Of a stretch of DNA of 64,000 bases, positions 25,440-33,841 are shown piece after piece. The notes under the pieces were generated by a model. The model saw only the letters and a program-made list of their open reading frames with translations, made no database searches and had not been told where the DNA came from. The stretch is from assembly GCA_903919205.1 (NCBI GenBank), contig CAIXHE010000063.1:1-64000 (forward strand), read 5' to 3'. This stretch comes from an uncultured Opitutaceae bacterium. Lineage in GTDB: Bacteria > Verrucomicrobiota > Verrucomicrobiia > Opitutales > Opitutaceae. The first letter of the stretch is position 1. Each line of letters opens with the position of its first letter. The position numbers and the translations under genes were made by a program.

Positions 25440-27337
25440 CGCGCCGCACGCCCCTCTACGTGGTGCTGATCGCCGCTGTGTGCGTCTTCTCGGGGCTTTT
25501 CCCCGGCCAGGACCCGACGCCCAGGGAGGTCACAGAGTTCGGGCGCCTGCCGGTCCTCGAGGAGGGCCGGGTGAAGCCGTTCGACAGCGTGGCGCGGAGC
25601 ACGCTCCTCGTCATCCAGGGCCGCCAGCGGGTGTACGCCCCGGACGGAGCCGAGCTGACCCCCGACCAGTGGCTCCTCGACGTCCTCTTCGCGCCCGAGA
25701 AGGCCGACTCCTACCGGACCTTCGTCATCGACAACACCGACGTCCTCGAGCTGATCGGCAAGAACGACGAGAACCTCGCGATCCACTACGAGGGTGCGGC
25801 GAAGCAGGCCATGGCCTCGCTCGGCTTCCTGCCCTCGCGCCAGCGGAGGATGTCCTTCAGCGAGATCGCCCCCTACCTGTCGAAGATCGAGGCCCAGGAG
25901 AAGCTGGCCGAGCCGGTCGAGGCCCAGGCGAGGACGCAGTTCCAGTCGGCGGTGGTCCAGCTGTACGGCAGCCTGTCTCGCTATGTGCGCCTGCGCAGGG
26001 CGATCGAGCCCGAGGGCTCAAACGATTTCCTGGGCGACCTGCTCAAGCTCCAGGAGACCCTGCCCGACGGCATCGAGGCGGTCAGGGCCAAGGAGGCCGG
26101 CAAGCCTCACGACGAGGCAAAGGCGGCCGCGCTGATCGACTTGGGCCAGAGGTTCATGGCGATGGACGAGGGCACCAACCTGCTGGCCGTCCCGCCCGAC
26201 GATGCGGAGGCGGATCCCAACGCCTGGCACAACGTCGGCCACGCCCTCCTGCTCGGCCTCGGACGCGAGGAGGTGAACCCGGTCGCGCTCGCCTACGCCG
26301 GCATGGGCTTCGCCTGGCGCCGGCACCAGCCCGAGCAGTTCTCGCATATCCTGAGCCTCTACCAGGCTAGCCTCGACAAGCGCTTCCCCGCCCAGGTCCG
26401 CAAGGCCCGGGTCGAGTCGCTCTTCAACCAGGTCGAGCCCTTCTACGGGTGCATGCTGGTCTACCTCGCGGCGTTCTTCCTGGCGGCCGTGTCCTGGCTC
26501 AAGTGGCCCGAGCCCGCGCGGCTCTCGGCATGGGGCCTGGTTGCGCTCGCGTGGGTGATCGCCACGGCGGGGATCGCCACGCGCATGTGGCTCGAGGGAC
26601 GGCCCCCGGTCACCAACCTGTACTCCTCGGCGCTCTTCATCGGATGGGGCTCGGTGGCGCTCTGCCTCGTGCTCGAGGCCGTCTACAAGAACGCGATCGG
26701 CAGCGCGGCCGCCGGCATGATCGGCTTCGCCACGCTCTTGATCGCGCACCACCTGGCGCTCGCCGGGGACACTCTCGAGATGATGCGCGCGGTGCTCGAC
26801 TCGAACTTCTGGCTGGGGACCCATGTCGTGGTGGTCACCACCGGCTACGCGTCGACCTTCCTCGCGGGCATGCTCGCCATCCTCTATGTGCTGCGCGGCG
26901 CCTTCACCCGCACCCTCGACCGCGCGACCGCCGACGCGCTGGCGGGCATGGTGTATGGGATCGTGTGCTTCGCCACGCTCTTCAGCTTCGTCGGCACCGT
27001 CCTCGGGGGCATCTGGGCCGACCAGTCCTGGGGCCGCTTCTGGGGCTGGGACCCCAAGGAGAACGGCGCCCTCATCATCGTGATCTGGAACGCCCTCATC
27101 CTCCACGCGCGCTGGGGCGGGATGATCCGTCAGCGCGGCCTCATGTGCCTGGCGATCTTCGGCAACGTCGTGACCAGCTGGAGCTGGTTCGGCACGAACA
27201 TGCTCGGCATAGGCCTCCACAGCTACGGCTTCACCCAGGCCGCCTTCTGGTGGCTGACCGCGTTCATCGCCTCCCAGCTCGCGCTGATCGGCGTGTGCCT
27301 GATGCCCCCCGGGAAGTGGCGCAGTTTCAGGGCCTGA
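25436..27337 (+). CDS. ccsA: Cytochrome c assembly protein CcsA with long N-terminal domain
   Basis: A 633-residue protein. The C-terminal ~270 residues are the CcsA/CcmC/CcmF domain with the heme-binding WWD signature (WGRFWGWDPKENGAL) and conserved histidines in ATLLIAHHLAL, NFWLGTHV and LGIGLHSYGF. The first ~330 residues are a signal or anchor helix followed by a mostly helical periplasmic region, longer than in chloroplast or Gram-positive CcsA but like the extended forms in Bacteroidetes and Verrucomicrobia. It pairs with the preceding ResB (ATGA overlap) to export heme and attach it to apocytochrome CXXCH sites. It ends in a convergent gap carrying a small hairpin. Confidence 0.92.
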   Translation: MTRRTPLYVVLIAAVCVFSGLFPGQDPTPREVTEFGRLPVLEEGRVKPFDSVARSTLLVIQGRQRVYAPDGAELTPDQWLLDVLFAPEKADSYRTFVIDNTDVLELIGKNDENLAIHYEGAAKQAMASLGFLPSRQRRMSFSEIAPYLSKIEAQEKLAEPVEAQARTQFQSAVVQLYGSLSRYVRLRRAIEPEGSNDFLGDLLKLQETLPDGIEAVRAKEAGKPHDEAKAAALIDLGQRFMAMDEGTNLLAVPPDDAEADPNAWHNVGHALLLGLGREEVNPVALAYAGMGFAWRRHQPEQFSHILSLYQASLDKRFPAQVRKARVESLFNQVEPFYGCMLVYLAAFFLAAVSWLKWPEPARLSAWGLVALAWVIATAGIATRMWLEGRPPVTNLYSSALFIGWGSVALCLVLEAVYKNAIGSAAAGMIGFATLLIAHHLALAGDTLEMMRAVLDSNFWLGTHVVVVTTGYASTFLAGMLAILYVLRGAFTRTLDRATADALAGMVYGIVCFATLFSFVGTVLGGIWADQSWGRFWGWDPKENGALIIVIWNALILHARWGGMIRQRGLMCLAIFGNVVTSWSWFGTNMLGIGLHSYGFTQAAFWWLTAFIASQLALIGVCLMPPGKWRSFRA

Positions 27338-27346
27338 GCGCCAGGA

Positions 27347-27363
27347 GCGCCTTCCAAAGGCGC
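27347..27363. terminator. Possible hairpin terminator after ccsA
   Basis: A perfect 7-bp stem GCGCCTT / AAGGCGC with a 3-base loop CCA lies 9 bases after the ccsA stop and before the 3' end of a convergent gene. There is no T tract, so it would be a weak or Rho-assisted terminator, possibly serving both directions. Confidence 0.4.
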
Positions 27364-27418
27364 CCTTCGAGCGCGGGCATACGCCCCCGACCCGCGTCGC
27401 CCGCTCCCCCTCGGAGGA

Positions 27419-27946
27419 TCAAACCGGCCCTTTTCGGCCCGGCTCCGGCGCCTCCTCCCGGTCGGTCTGGGCGTGGGCGTCCTTGGCATGCCGCCTGAGG
27501 GTCCCCTCCGCCTGCATCTTCTCGAGCGCCTCGACCGAGGGGCTCGTGAACGGCGTGGCCTCCCGCAGGTGGTGGTAGACGTCGATCACGAAGATCCACC
27601 CCGAGTAGGTGTCGTCCTCGACCAGGTCGTTCTTGATCTGCGAGCGGATGTTGCCGGCCACGAACGCGGCCACGAGCAGCGACTTGAGGGACTGCTCCTT
27701 CTCCTGCCCGAGTCCCCATTTCTCGTCGACCCAGGGCAGCTGCACCGGCCCGAAGTCGACCATCACGTCGTCGCTCGCCTGCGCGAAGGCGACGATCGTC
27801 TTTGCTGCCTCGGCCGCCTTCGGCCCGGTCACGTCGGTCTCGAGCACCGAGATGGCCCTCATGACGTCCTTTTTCGAGGGGCCGGCCGCGAAGGCGCAGG
27901 CAGAAACAAACAGGAACAGGATCGCCGTGAATGTTCGCTTCTTCAT
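27419..27946 (-). CDS. Small exported protein of unknown function
   Basis: A 175-residue protein with a clear export signal, MKKRTFTAILFLFVSACAFA. Cleavage could be by signal peptidase I after AFA, or the VSAC sequence could serve as a lipobox with Cys17. The mature part is acidic to neutral and helical (DVTGPKAAEAAKTIVAFAQ, VDFGPVQLPWVDEKW) and ends in a charged tail (HAQTDREEAPEPGRKG). The Lys-Thr-Ile-Val-x-Phe-Ala run and YSGWIFVIDVYHHLRE hint at a small all-alpha domain. I do not recognise the family. Start at 27946 is set by the signal peptide; the longer frame upstream has no export signal. Confidence 0.75.
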   Translation of the reverse strand: MKKRTFTAILFLFVSACAFAAGPSKKDVMRAISVLETDVTGPKAAEAAKTIVAFAQASDDVMVDFGPVQLPWVDEKWGLGQEKEQSLKSLLVAAFVAGNIRSQIKNDLVEDDTYSGWIFVIDVYHHLREATPFTSPSVEALEKMQAEGTLRRHAKDAHAQTDREEAPEPGRKGPV

Positions 27947-28054
27947 GGGACGGGGTGTATTCAAAAGTCGCCCTGAGCCTCTGCCGAATGGGCCGCCTGC
28001 GCAACTACTTTGGAATTGCCCGGCGCCGCAACCCCCCAGCACAAGACCGACCCC

Positions 28055-28705
28055 ATGCCCCACGACCCCCACGAGACCTTCGACAAGTCAGTCCTGGACC
28101 GGATCGAGCAGAGCCCCGTCGGGGCCTTGCCGAACACACCCGCCTACCAGGACGCCCTCGGCCGCCTGTACGCGAGCCACCAGGTGTACGCCAGCGCCGA
28201 CCACAAGGATGGCCACGTGACGGCGCGCTCGCTGGTCGGCGCACCGCTCTTTGTGGCCTCGAACCTCGGGGAGCTCGTGGCCGGCGCGATCGACCCCGAG
28301 GCGCTCGAGCCGAACTCATCGATCTTCAGCCGCTACGTGGGCTCGCTGCCCGCTGATCGGCGGGCGAGGGCCGAGGCGCACAGGGAACGGGTGGCCGGCC
28401 GGCCGGTGCTGCACCGCCACAAGCTCGCGGCCGACGTCCACGACCTCGTGCACACACTCTTCCTCGTGCCCGGCACGGGGCCCCATCCGGGCCTCCCCGG
28501 CAACTATCTCCACGGCTCGGTGCTTCAGGTGTCCGCAGAACCGGGGCCCGGCTCCTGGGCCGTGCACATCCACGACAACGACGACGGCGACGCGCTCCTG
28601 AGGGCCGACTCGCTGCAGGAGGCCCTCTCGCACCTCCAGGAGGTCCTGGACAGCGCTCCGTTCAACATGAACGAGCTCGGGGCGCTCGGCTTCGAGCCGT
28701 CCTAG
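28055..28705 (+). CDS. Unrecognised cytoplasmic protein
   Basis: A 216-residue hydrophilic protein, without signal or membrane segments, divergent from the small exported protein. Start at ATG 28055 (MPHDPHETFD) is chosen over the frame start at 28010. The middle contains TARSLVGAPLFVASNL and a His-rich stretch (LHRHKLAADVHDLVH), and the C-terminal half has SWAVHIHDNDDGDALLRAD followed by a helix SLQEALSHLQEVL. The His/Asp clusters could bind metal, but no known motif is matched. Function unknown; no operon partner. Confidence 0.7.
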   Translation: MPHDPHETFDKSVLDRIEQSPVGALPNTPAYQDALGRLYASHQVYASADHKDGHVTARSLVGAPLFVASNLGELVAGAIDPEALEPNSSIFSRYVGSLPADRRARAEAHRERVAGRPVLHRHKLAADVHDLVHTLFLVPGTGPHPGLPGNYLHGSVLQVSAEPGPGSWAVHIHDNDDGDALLRADSLQEALSHLQEVLDSAPFNMNELGALGFEPS

Positions 28706-28709
28706 GCCG

Positions 28710-28862
28710 TCACTTGGCGGCGGGCGGGGCGGCCGGCGCGGCGGCGGCTCCCCCGGTGAACAGCGGCAGGGAGTTCTTGATGCTGCGGTAGAGGCCCCAC
28801 GAGAGCGGGATCCCGACCACGATGAAGGCGAGAACGATCGCGAGGGGTGGCGTCTTTTTCAT
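28710..28862 (-). CDS. 50-residue single-helix companion of the MFS carrier
   Basis: A tiny ORF missing from the ORF track. It reads MKKTPPLAIVLAFIVVGIP and continues to a Pro/Ala-rich tail ending in PPAAK before TGA. It has one transmembrane helix (about residues 7-25), then SWGLYRSIKNSLPLF. It starts only 3 bases after the stop of the OFA-type MFS gene on the same strand. Short one-helix proteins with this layout (helix, then Trp-Gly-x-Tyr and a run to a Leu-Phe pair) are known next to oxalate/formate-type MFS genes and are sometimes labelled MFS transporter small subunit. I infer that it associates with the carrier. Confidence 0.75.
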   Translation of the reverse strand: MKKTPPLAIVLAFIVVGIPLSWGLYRSIKNSLPLFTGGAAAAPAAPPAAK

Positions 28863-28865
28863 GGT

Positions 28866-30236
28866 TCAGGCCTTGGTGGTTCCCGGGGCGGCGCCCTCCG
28901 CCGCGTAGTGCTCCTGGGCGACCGGGCTGACGAAGAGGTTGCAGATCAGCCCCACGAGCAGCACGCCGGCCATCACGTAGAACGAGAGGTTGTAGGCCTC
29001 CGCCCTGGGGACGCCGTGCTCGCGCTGGTACTTGGAAAGGTAAGTGATCAGCTGGGGCCCCAGGAGGGCCGCCATCGACCAGGACGTGATCACGCGCCCG
29101 TGGATCGCCCCGACCTGGGCGGTGCCGAACAGGTCGCGCAGGTAGGCGGGGATGGTCGCGAAGCCGCCCCCGTACATCGAGATGATCACGCTCGTGATCG
29201 CGACGAAGAAAGCGACGCTGTGGGTGCGCTCGCTCAGCGGCAGCAGGCAGTAGAGGCTGATGCCGAGCAGGAAGTACACGCAGTAGATCGCGCGGCGGCC
29301 GGTGTAGTCCGAGGCCGAGGACCACAGGAAGCGTCCGAACATGTTGAAGATCGACAGCAGGCCCACAAACCCCCCCGCGACCACCGCGGACACGCCGAAC
29401 ATGTCCTGGCACATGGGGGAGGCCTGGGCCAGGATGCCGATGCCGGCCGTGACGTTGCAGCATAGCACCGCCCACAGCAGGTAGAACTGCGGCGTCCTGA
29501 GGGCCTCGTCGGCCGCCACGTTCTGGGTGGTCACGAGCTTGCGCGGCTGGGCGGAGGGGGTGAAGCCCTCGGGCTTCCAGCCGGGCGCCGGCACCCGCAC
29601 GATCCACGCCCCGAAGTTGATCATGAGGAAATAGCAGGCGGCCATGACGAGGAAGGCCTCCTCGACCCCGACGGACGTGGCGCTCTTGAAGTGGTTCATG
29701 AGCTCCACGGCGAAGGGTGCGCCCACCAGGGCTCCGCTGCCGAAGCCCATGATCGCCATGCCGGTGGCCATGCCGGGCCTGTCGGGGAACCACTTGACGA
29801 GGGTGGAGACCGGGGCGATGTAGCCGAGGCCGAGCCCGATGCCCCCGACGGCGCCGTAGCCGAGGGCGACCACGGCCAGGCTGTGGATGTGGACCCCGAG
29901 GCTTGCGATCACGAGCCCGCTGCAGAAGCAGCACGCGCTCGCGAACATGGTCTTGCGGGGGCCGTTTCTCTCCACCCACTTACCGAGGAAGGCGGCGGAG
30001 AGGCCGAGCATGATGAGGGCCAGCGAGTAGGTTGCCAGCACGACGGACTGCACTTGCCAGTCCCGGTCGGGGATCGACTTGGTGATGCCGATCGCGCGGC
30101 TGAGCGGGATGTTGAAGACGCTGAAGCCGTAGACCTCGCCGATGCACATCTGGACCGCGATCGCCGCGGGTGGCACGAGCCAACGGTTGAATCCAGGGGT
30201 CGCAACAATATGCTCGCGGTCAAGGAATGAAGACAT
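28866..30236 (-). CDS. OFA-family MFS transporter
   Basis: A 456-residue carrier with twelve predicted helices. The N-terminal QMCIGEVYGFSVF and the helix-4 region GYGAVGGIGLGLGYIAPVSTLVKWFPDRPGMATG are the hallmark of the oxalate/formate antiporter (OFA) group. YGGGFATIPAYLRDLFG in the second half is the matching signature. Known members exchange small carboxylates such as oxalate/formate, or lactate and pyruvate; the substrate here is not determined. Start at ATG 30236 is preferred to the longer frame start because the extra 18 residues look non-native. It is followed after 3 bases by a one-helix small protein. Confidence 0.88.
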   Translation of the reverse strand: MSSFLDREHIVATPGFNRWLVPPAAIAVQMCIGEVYGFSVFNIPLSRAIGITKSIPDRDWQVQSVVLATYSLALIMLGLSAAFLGKWVERNGPRKTMFASACCFCSGLVIASLGVHIHSLAVVALGYGAVGGIGLGLGYIAPVSTLVKWFPDRPGMATGMAIMGFGSGALVGAPFAVELMNHFKSATSVGVEEAFLVMAACYFLMINFGAWIVRVPAPGWKPEGFTPSAQPRKLVTTQNVAADEALRTPQFYLLWAVLCCNVTAGIGILAQASPMCQDMFGVSAVVAGGFVGLLSIFNMFGRFLWSSASDYTGRRAIYCVYFLLGISLYCLLPLSERTHSVAFFVAITSVIISMYGGGFATIPAYLRDLFGTAQVGAIHGRVITSWSMAALLGPQLITYLSKYQREHGVPRAEAYNLSFYVMAGVLLVGLICNLFVSPVAQEHYAAEGAAPGTTKA

Positions 30237-30354
30237 GGACGGGGTAGGGGGTAAGAACCGGGGCGGGACCTGCTCGAAGAAACTCGGCAAGGCCCGGGTG
30301 TCAAACGAACCGGAGCGATTGGCAGGCGCGCGCCGAGCGCACCCGGCCCGCGGC

Positions 30355-31002
30355 TCAGTTCGGTTCGAGCTTGAATTCGACGGGCAGCACCATGCGAAAC
30401 CTCACCACGACTCCGTTGCGCCGACCGGGCTCAAATCGCCACTGGCGCACGGCCTGCAGCGTCGCCTCCTCGAAGACCGACTGGGTGGAGCTGACCACCC
30501 TCGGGTCGACGACCCGCCCGCGCTCGTCCACGGTGAAGGCCACGACGACCTGCCCGCCCATCGAGGAGGCCTTGGCCTCATAGGGGTAGGCGGGTTGGCG
30601 CTCGTACTTGGCTCTCGGCGGGTTGTCCAGTCGGTCGGCGCCGATCGCCTGGGGATCCCATCCGGTTCCGTCCCCGATGGGGCCCGGGGGGCCCGGCGGG
30701 ACCTTCATGACGTCGGCAGGCGACGAGGGCCGCGAGATGGGCACCTCGACCGTGGGCTTCGGGCCCGGCTCCACAGGCGGGGGCTCCGGCAGGGCGGGCG
30801 CCGGCTTCCCGCCGGGGTCCTCGGCGGACGCGCCCGAGGCGGGCTCGAGCGGCTCGGGCGGCGGCATCGGCTGGACCGGGTCCCCCGGGGGGAGCGCCGG
30901 GGTTTGGTTCACCGGGGGCGGCGGCGGCTTGCCGCCGGTAAGGAACAACAGGCTGTCCACCGACAGGGCCACCGCCAAGGGCAGTGCGAACGTGCGTTTC
31001 AT
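30355..31002 (-). CDS. TonB-like energy transducer
   Basis: A 215-residue protein with one N-terminal membrane helix (about residues 5-22), a long Pro-rich periplasmic spacer (KPPPPPVNQ, then repeated Pro-Glu-Pro), and a C-terminal TonB domain. The domain starts near residue 130 and contains QPAYPYEAKASSMGGQV, AFTVDERGRV and a final EEATLQAVRQWRFEPG. TonB proteins transmit proton-motive force to outer-membrane receptors; a TonB-dependent receptor lies 28 kb away. No exbB or exbD is adjacent. The start is well supported by GGAGG six bases before the ATG at 31002. Confidence 0.85.
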   Translation of the reverse strand: MKRTFALPLAVALSVDSLLFLTGGKPPPPPVNQTPALPPGDPVQPMPPPEPLEPASGASAEDPGGKPAPALPEPPPVEPGPKPTVEVPISRPSSPADVMKVPPGPPGPIGDGTGWDPQAIGADRLDNPPRAKYERQPAYPYEAKASSMGGQVVVAFTVDERGRVVDPRVVSSTQSVFEEATLQAVRQWRFEPGRRNGVVVRFRMVLPVEFKLEPN

Positions 31003-31144
31003 ATTAGCCTCCGAGTTTGAGGGTTGAGACTCCGCGTGCCTCGCTGCGCCCAGCCTCGGCGCATGCGATCCCGAATTCAAGGGATCGAATTAGGAAAAAG
31101 AATGAACAAAATTAGCCCGCGTGATACGCCGGGCCGCTTGCGGG

Positions 31145-31600
31145 CTAGGCCTTCGGCTCCGGGAAGGTGGCTGCCTGCTGCAGGAGCCATTCGCCGGAGG
31201 CGTCGCGCACCCACGCGAACTCGAAGCGACCCGACACCTCGATCACCTTGCCCTCGGGCGTCCGCACGCGCTGGTGGTACCTGCCGAGCTGCTCCGAGGT
31301 GTCCCCGTCGATCAGCGTGCTGTCCGCCACGTCCTCGTTGGAGAGCACCTTGAAGTCGGAGTAGCCCTCGAGGAAGCGCTGGATGGCCGCGCGTCCGTGC
31401 ACGGGCGGCTGCCGGGGGTTCACGATCTCCCCGTCCGGCGCGAACATCGCCGCGACGCCGGCCGGGTCCATCGCCAGGAGCAGGGCCGAGTAGCGCTGGA
31501 GCCGCGCCTGGACCTGGGCGCGCCGCGCGGCCACCTCATGATGGCTCGCGCAGCCCGCGAGCAGGAGCGTGGCCGCAAGGAGGAGGGCCCCTTTCTTCAT
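31145..31600 (-). CDS. SnoaL/DUF4440-like lipoprotein
   Basis: A 151-residue lipoprotein: MKKGALLLAATLLLAGC has a textbook lipobox (LLAGC, Cys17). The mature part fits an NTF2-like fold of the SnoaL/DUF4440 type: VQARLQRYSALLLAMDPAGVAAMFAPDGEIV, then a mid-domain GRAAIQRFLEGY, and strands GRYHQRVRTPEGKVIEVSGRFEFAWVRD. Such domains can be enzymatic or bind small ligands; no catalytic residues can be named here. It lies 10 bases ahead of the end of the aldo/keto reductase gene in the minus-strand direction, so it could be transcribed with that gene. Confidence 0.78.
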   Translation of the reverse strand: MKKGALLLAATLLLAGCASHHEVAARRAQVQARLQRYSALLLAMDPAGVAAMFAPDGEIVNPRQPPVHGRAAIQRFLEGYSDFKVLSNEDVADSTLIDGDTSEQLGRYHQRVRTPEGKVIEVSGRFEFAWVRDASGEWLLQQAATFPEPKA

Positions 31601-31610
31601 GCCCGCGCCC

Positions 31611-32612
31611 CTAGTCGGCGGCGGACCCGGAGATCGTCTCGATCTTGCGCACGAGCTGGGGAGTCAGGCGCTCTGCGACCTCCAGCGACTTCAGGTTCTC
31701 CGTCAGCTGCTCCACCTTGGAGGCACCCAGGATCACCGTGCTGACGCGCGGGTTCTTCAGGCACCAGGCGATCGCGAGGCAGGGAAGCGAGGTCCCCAGG
31801 CCCTCCGCGATCGCGGCGAGCTTGGTCACGGCGGAGAGCTTCTTCTTCGCCTTGGGGTCCTTCAGCACGGAGTCTCTCAGCCACTCGAGGCCGGCCACGT
31901 TGAGCCGCGCGCCCTCGGGCATGCCCGCGTTGTACTTGCCGGTCAGCAGGCCCGACGCGAGCGGGGACCAGATTGTGGTCCCGAGGCCGGGCGCGCGGTA
32001 GAGGCTGGCGTACTCCTTCTCGACCCTGGCGCGGTGGAAGAGGTTGTACTGGGGCTGCTCGACCACCGGGTGGTACAGGCCCAGCTCGTCGCACACGGCG
32101 TGCGCCTCGCGGATCTCGGCCGCGCTCCACTCGCTCGTGCCCCAGTAGAGGACCTTGCCCTGGACGATCAGGTCGTGCATCGCCCGGCATTTCTCCACCA
32201 TGGGCACCGTCGCGTCGGGACGGTGGCAGTAGTAGAGATCCAGGTAGTCGACCTGCAGGCGCCTCAGGGCCCCGTGGCAGGCCTCGACGATGTGCTTGCG
32301 GGAGAGGCCGTCCTCGTTCGGGCGGTCGCCCTCGCCCCCGAAGAACACCTTGCTCGAGACAAGGTAGCTGCTGCGGCGCCAGCCCGACTTCTTGAGGATC
32401 GCCCCCATGACGACCTCCGCCTGCCCGTCGGCATAGGACTCGGCGTTGTCGAAGAAGTTGATGCCGGCGTCGTACGCGGTGTGCAGCAGCTTCTCGGCGA
32501 CCGGGTCGCCGATCTGCTTGCCGAAGGTCACCCAGGCGCCGAAGGAAAGGGCGCTGATCTTGATTCCGGTCTTTCCGAGCTGGCGGTAGGGCATCGTCAT
32601 GGGAGTGGGCAT
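31611..32612 (-). CDS. Aldo/keto reductase, KvbB/YghZ-like
   Basis: A 333-residue member of the aldo/keto reductase superfamily with a TIM-barrel fold. The start region YRQLGKTGIKISALSFG is typical. Catalytic-site motifs are INFFDNAESYADG (Asp and Tyr of the tetrad), LVSSKVFFGG (Lys) and DLYYCHRPD (His). The KVFFGG variant and QYNLFHRARVEKEY place it with potassium-channel beta-subunit-like AKRs. NADPH binding is suggested by ILGASKVEQLTENL. Substrate unknown. In-frame starts occur at 32612, 32600 and 32594, and none has a good ribosome site. It is divergent from mtnA. Confidence 0.87.
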   Translation of the reverse strand: MPTPMTMPYRQLGKTGIKISALSFGAWVTFGKQIGDPVAEKLLHTAYDAGINFFDNAESYADGQAEVVMGAILKKSGWRRSSYLVSSKVFFGGEGDRPNEDGLSRKHIVEACHGALRRLQVDYLDLYYCHRPDATVPMVEKCRAMHDLIVQGKVLYWGTSEWSAAEIREAHAVCDELGLYHPVVEQPQYNLFHRARVEKEYASLYRAPGLGTTIWSPLASGLLTGKYNAGMPEGARLNVAGLEWLRDSVLKDPKAKKKLSAVTKLAAIAEGLGTSLPCLAIAWCLKNPRVSTVILGASKVEQLTENLKSLEVAERLTPQLVRKIETISGSAAD

Positions 32613-32720
32613 ATGTGGTCGGAAAGCTTGGCGCGGGTACCGGCATTGCGCAAGGGTGGGGTGCTTGACCCGAAGGCCCAGGGGGGGCACCACTGCCCCC
32701 GGGGCGAAACCGCGCACACC
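32613..32720. promoter_or_regulatory. Divergent region between AKR and mtnA
   Basis: About 108 bases separate the aldo/keto reductase start from the likely TTG start of mtnA. The sequence is GC-rich, with a GGGGGGG run near 32680. No clear promoter could be assigned to either gene. An in-frame ATG at 32613 exists for mtnA, but it would add 36 residues with no counterpart in known MtnA proteins. Confidence 0.3.
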
Positions 32721-33827
32721 TTGAACATCCATGGAAAACCCCAGCGGACCATCTGGCCCGCCGCCGACGGCGTCTCGGTGGAGGTGATCGACCAGACCCG
32801 CCTTCCGCACGCGTTCGTGGTGGCTCGCCTGGCTTCGCTCGCGGACGCCGAGCACGCGATCCGCGCGATGGTGGTGCGGGGGGCGCCGCTGATCGGAGCC
32901 ACGGCCGCCTACGGTCTCTGGCTCGCCCTGCGCGCGGACCCCTCCGACGCCTCGCTCCTGCGCGCCTCCCAGGCGCTCCTCTCGGCGCGGCCGAGCGGCG
33001 TTAACCTGCGCTGGGCCCTCGAGCGGATGGCGGCGTGGCTCGTGCCGCTGCCCCCCGCCGGGCGCGCGGCCGCGGCCCGGCTGCGCGCGGCCGAGATCTG
33101 CGAGGAGGACGTGGAGCTCAACCGGGCGATCGGCCGCGCGGGACTGCCGCTCCTCAGGGCCCTCGCCGGGCGGCGCCCCTCCGGCGCCCCCCTCAACATC
33201 CTCACGCACTGCAATGCCGGCTGGCTCGGCACGGTCGACTTCGGCACGGCGACGGCGCCGATCTACCTGGCGCACGACGCGGGCATTCCCGTCCACGTGT
33301 GGGTCGACGAAACCCGGCCGCGCAACCAGGGCGCGAGCCTGACCGCGTGGGAGCTGCTCAACCACGGGGTGCCCCACACGGTGATCGCGGACAACGCCGG
33401 GGGCCACCTGATGCAGCGCGGACGCGTCGACGTGGTGATCGTCGGGACCGACCGGACCACCTCGACCGGCGACGTCTGCAACAAGATCGGCACCTACCTG
33501 AAGGCCCTGGCGGCGCGCGACAACCACGTGCCGTTCTACGCGGCGGTCCCCTCGCCCTCGATCGACTGGCGCCTGAGAGACGGCCTTGGCGAGATCCCGA
33601 TCGAGGAGCGTCCGGCGAGGGAGGTCACCCACATCTCGGGAAGGCTGGCGGACGGGTCGTTGGGCGAGCTCGCGCTCACGCCCGCCGGCAGCCCCGCCGC
33701 CAACCCTTCTTTCGACGTGACCCCCGCCGGGCTGGTCACGGGGCTCATCACCGAGCGCGGCGTGTGCGAGGCAACCGAGGCTGGACTGCGGGGGCTGTTT
33801 CCGGACACAACTGGGGGCCTCCCCTGA
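32721..33827 (+). CDS. mtnA: S-methyl-5-thioribose-1-phosphate isomerase
   Basis: A 368-residue MtnA of the methionine salvage pathway, which isomerises methylthioribose-1-phosphate to methylthioribulose-1-phosphate. Diagnostic motifs are AMVVRGAPLIGATAAYG, ILTHCNAGWLGTVDFGTA with the catalytic Cys, VWVDETRPRNQGA, and VIVGTDRTTSTGDVCNKIGTY with the catalytic Asp. The C-terminus FDVTPAGLVTGLITERG is also typical. The start is taken as TTG 32721, because the family normally begins some 15 residues before the first conserved stretch (TIWPAADGVSVEVIDQTRLP); the upstream ATG is less likely. No other salvage genes (mtnB, mtnC, mtnK) are adjacent. Confidence 0.93.
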   Translation: MNIHGKPQRTIWPAADGVSVEVIDQTRLPHAFVVARLASLADAEHAIRAMVVRGAPLIGATAAYGLWLALRADPSDASLLRASQALLSARPSGVNLRWALERMAAWLVPLPPAGRAAAARLRAAEICEEDVELNRAIGRAGLPLLRALAGRRPSGAPLNILTHCNAGWLGTVDFGTATAPIYLAHDAGIPVHVWVDETRPRNQGASLTAWELLNHGVPHTVIADNAGGHLMQRGRVDVVIVGTDRTTSTGDVCNKIGTYLKALAARDNHVPFYAAVPSPSIDWRLRDGLGEIPIEERPAREVTHISGRLADGSLGELALTPAGSPAANPSFDVTPAGLVTGLITERGVCEATEAGLRGLFPDTTGGLP

Positions 33828-33841
33828 ACCTCCTCGCCCCC

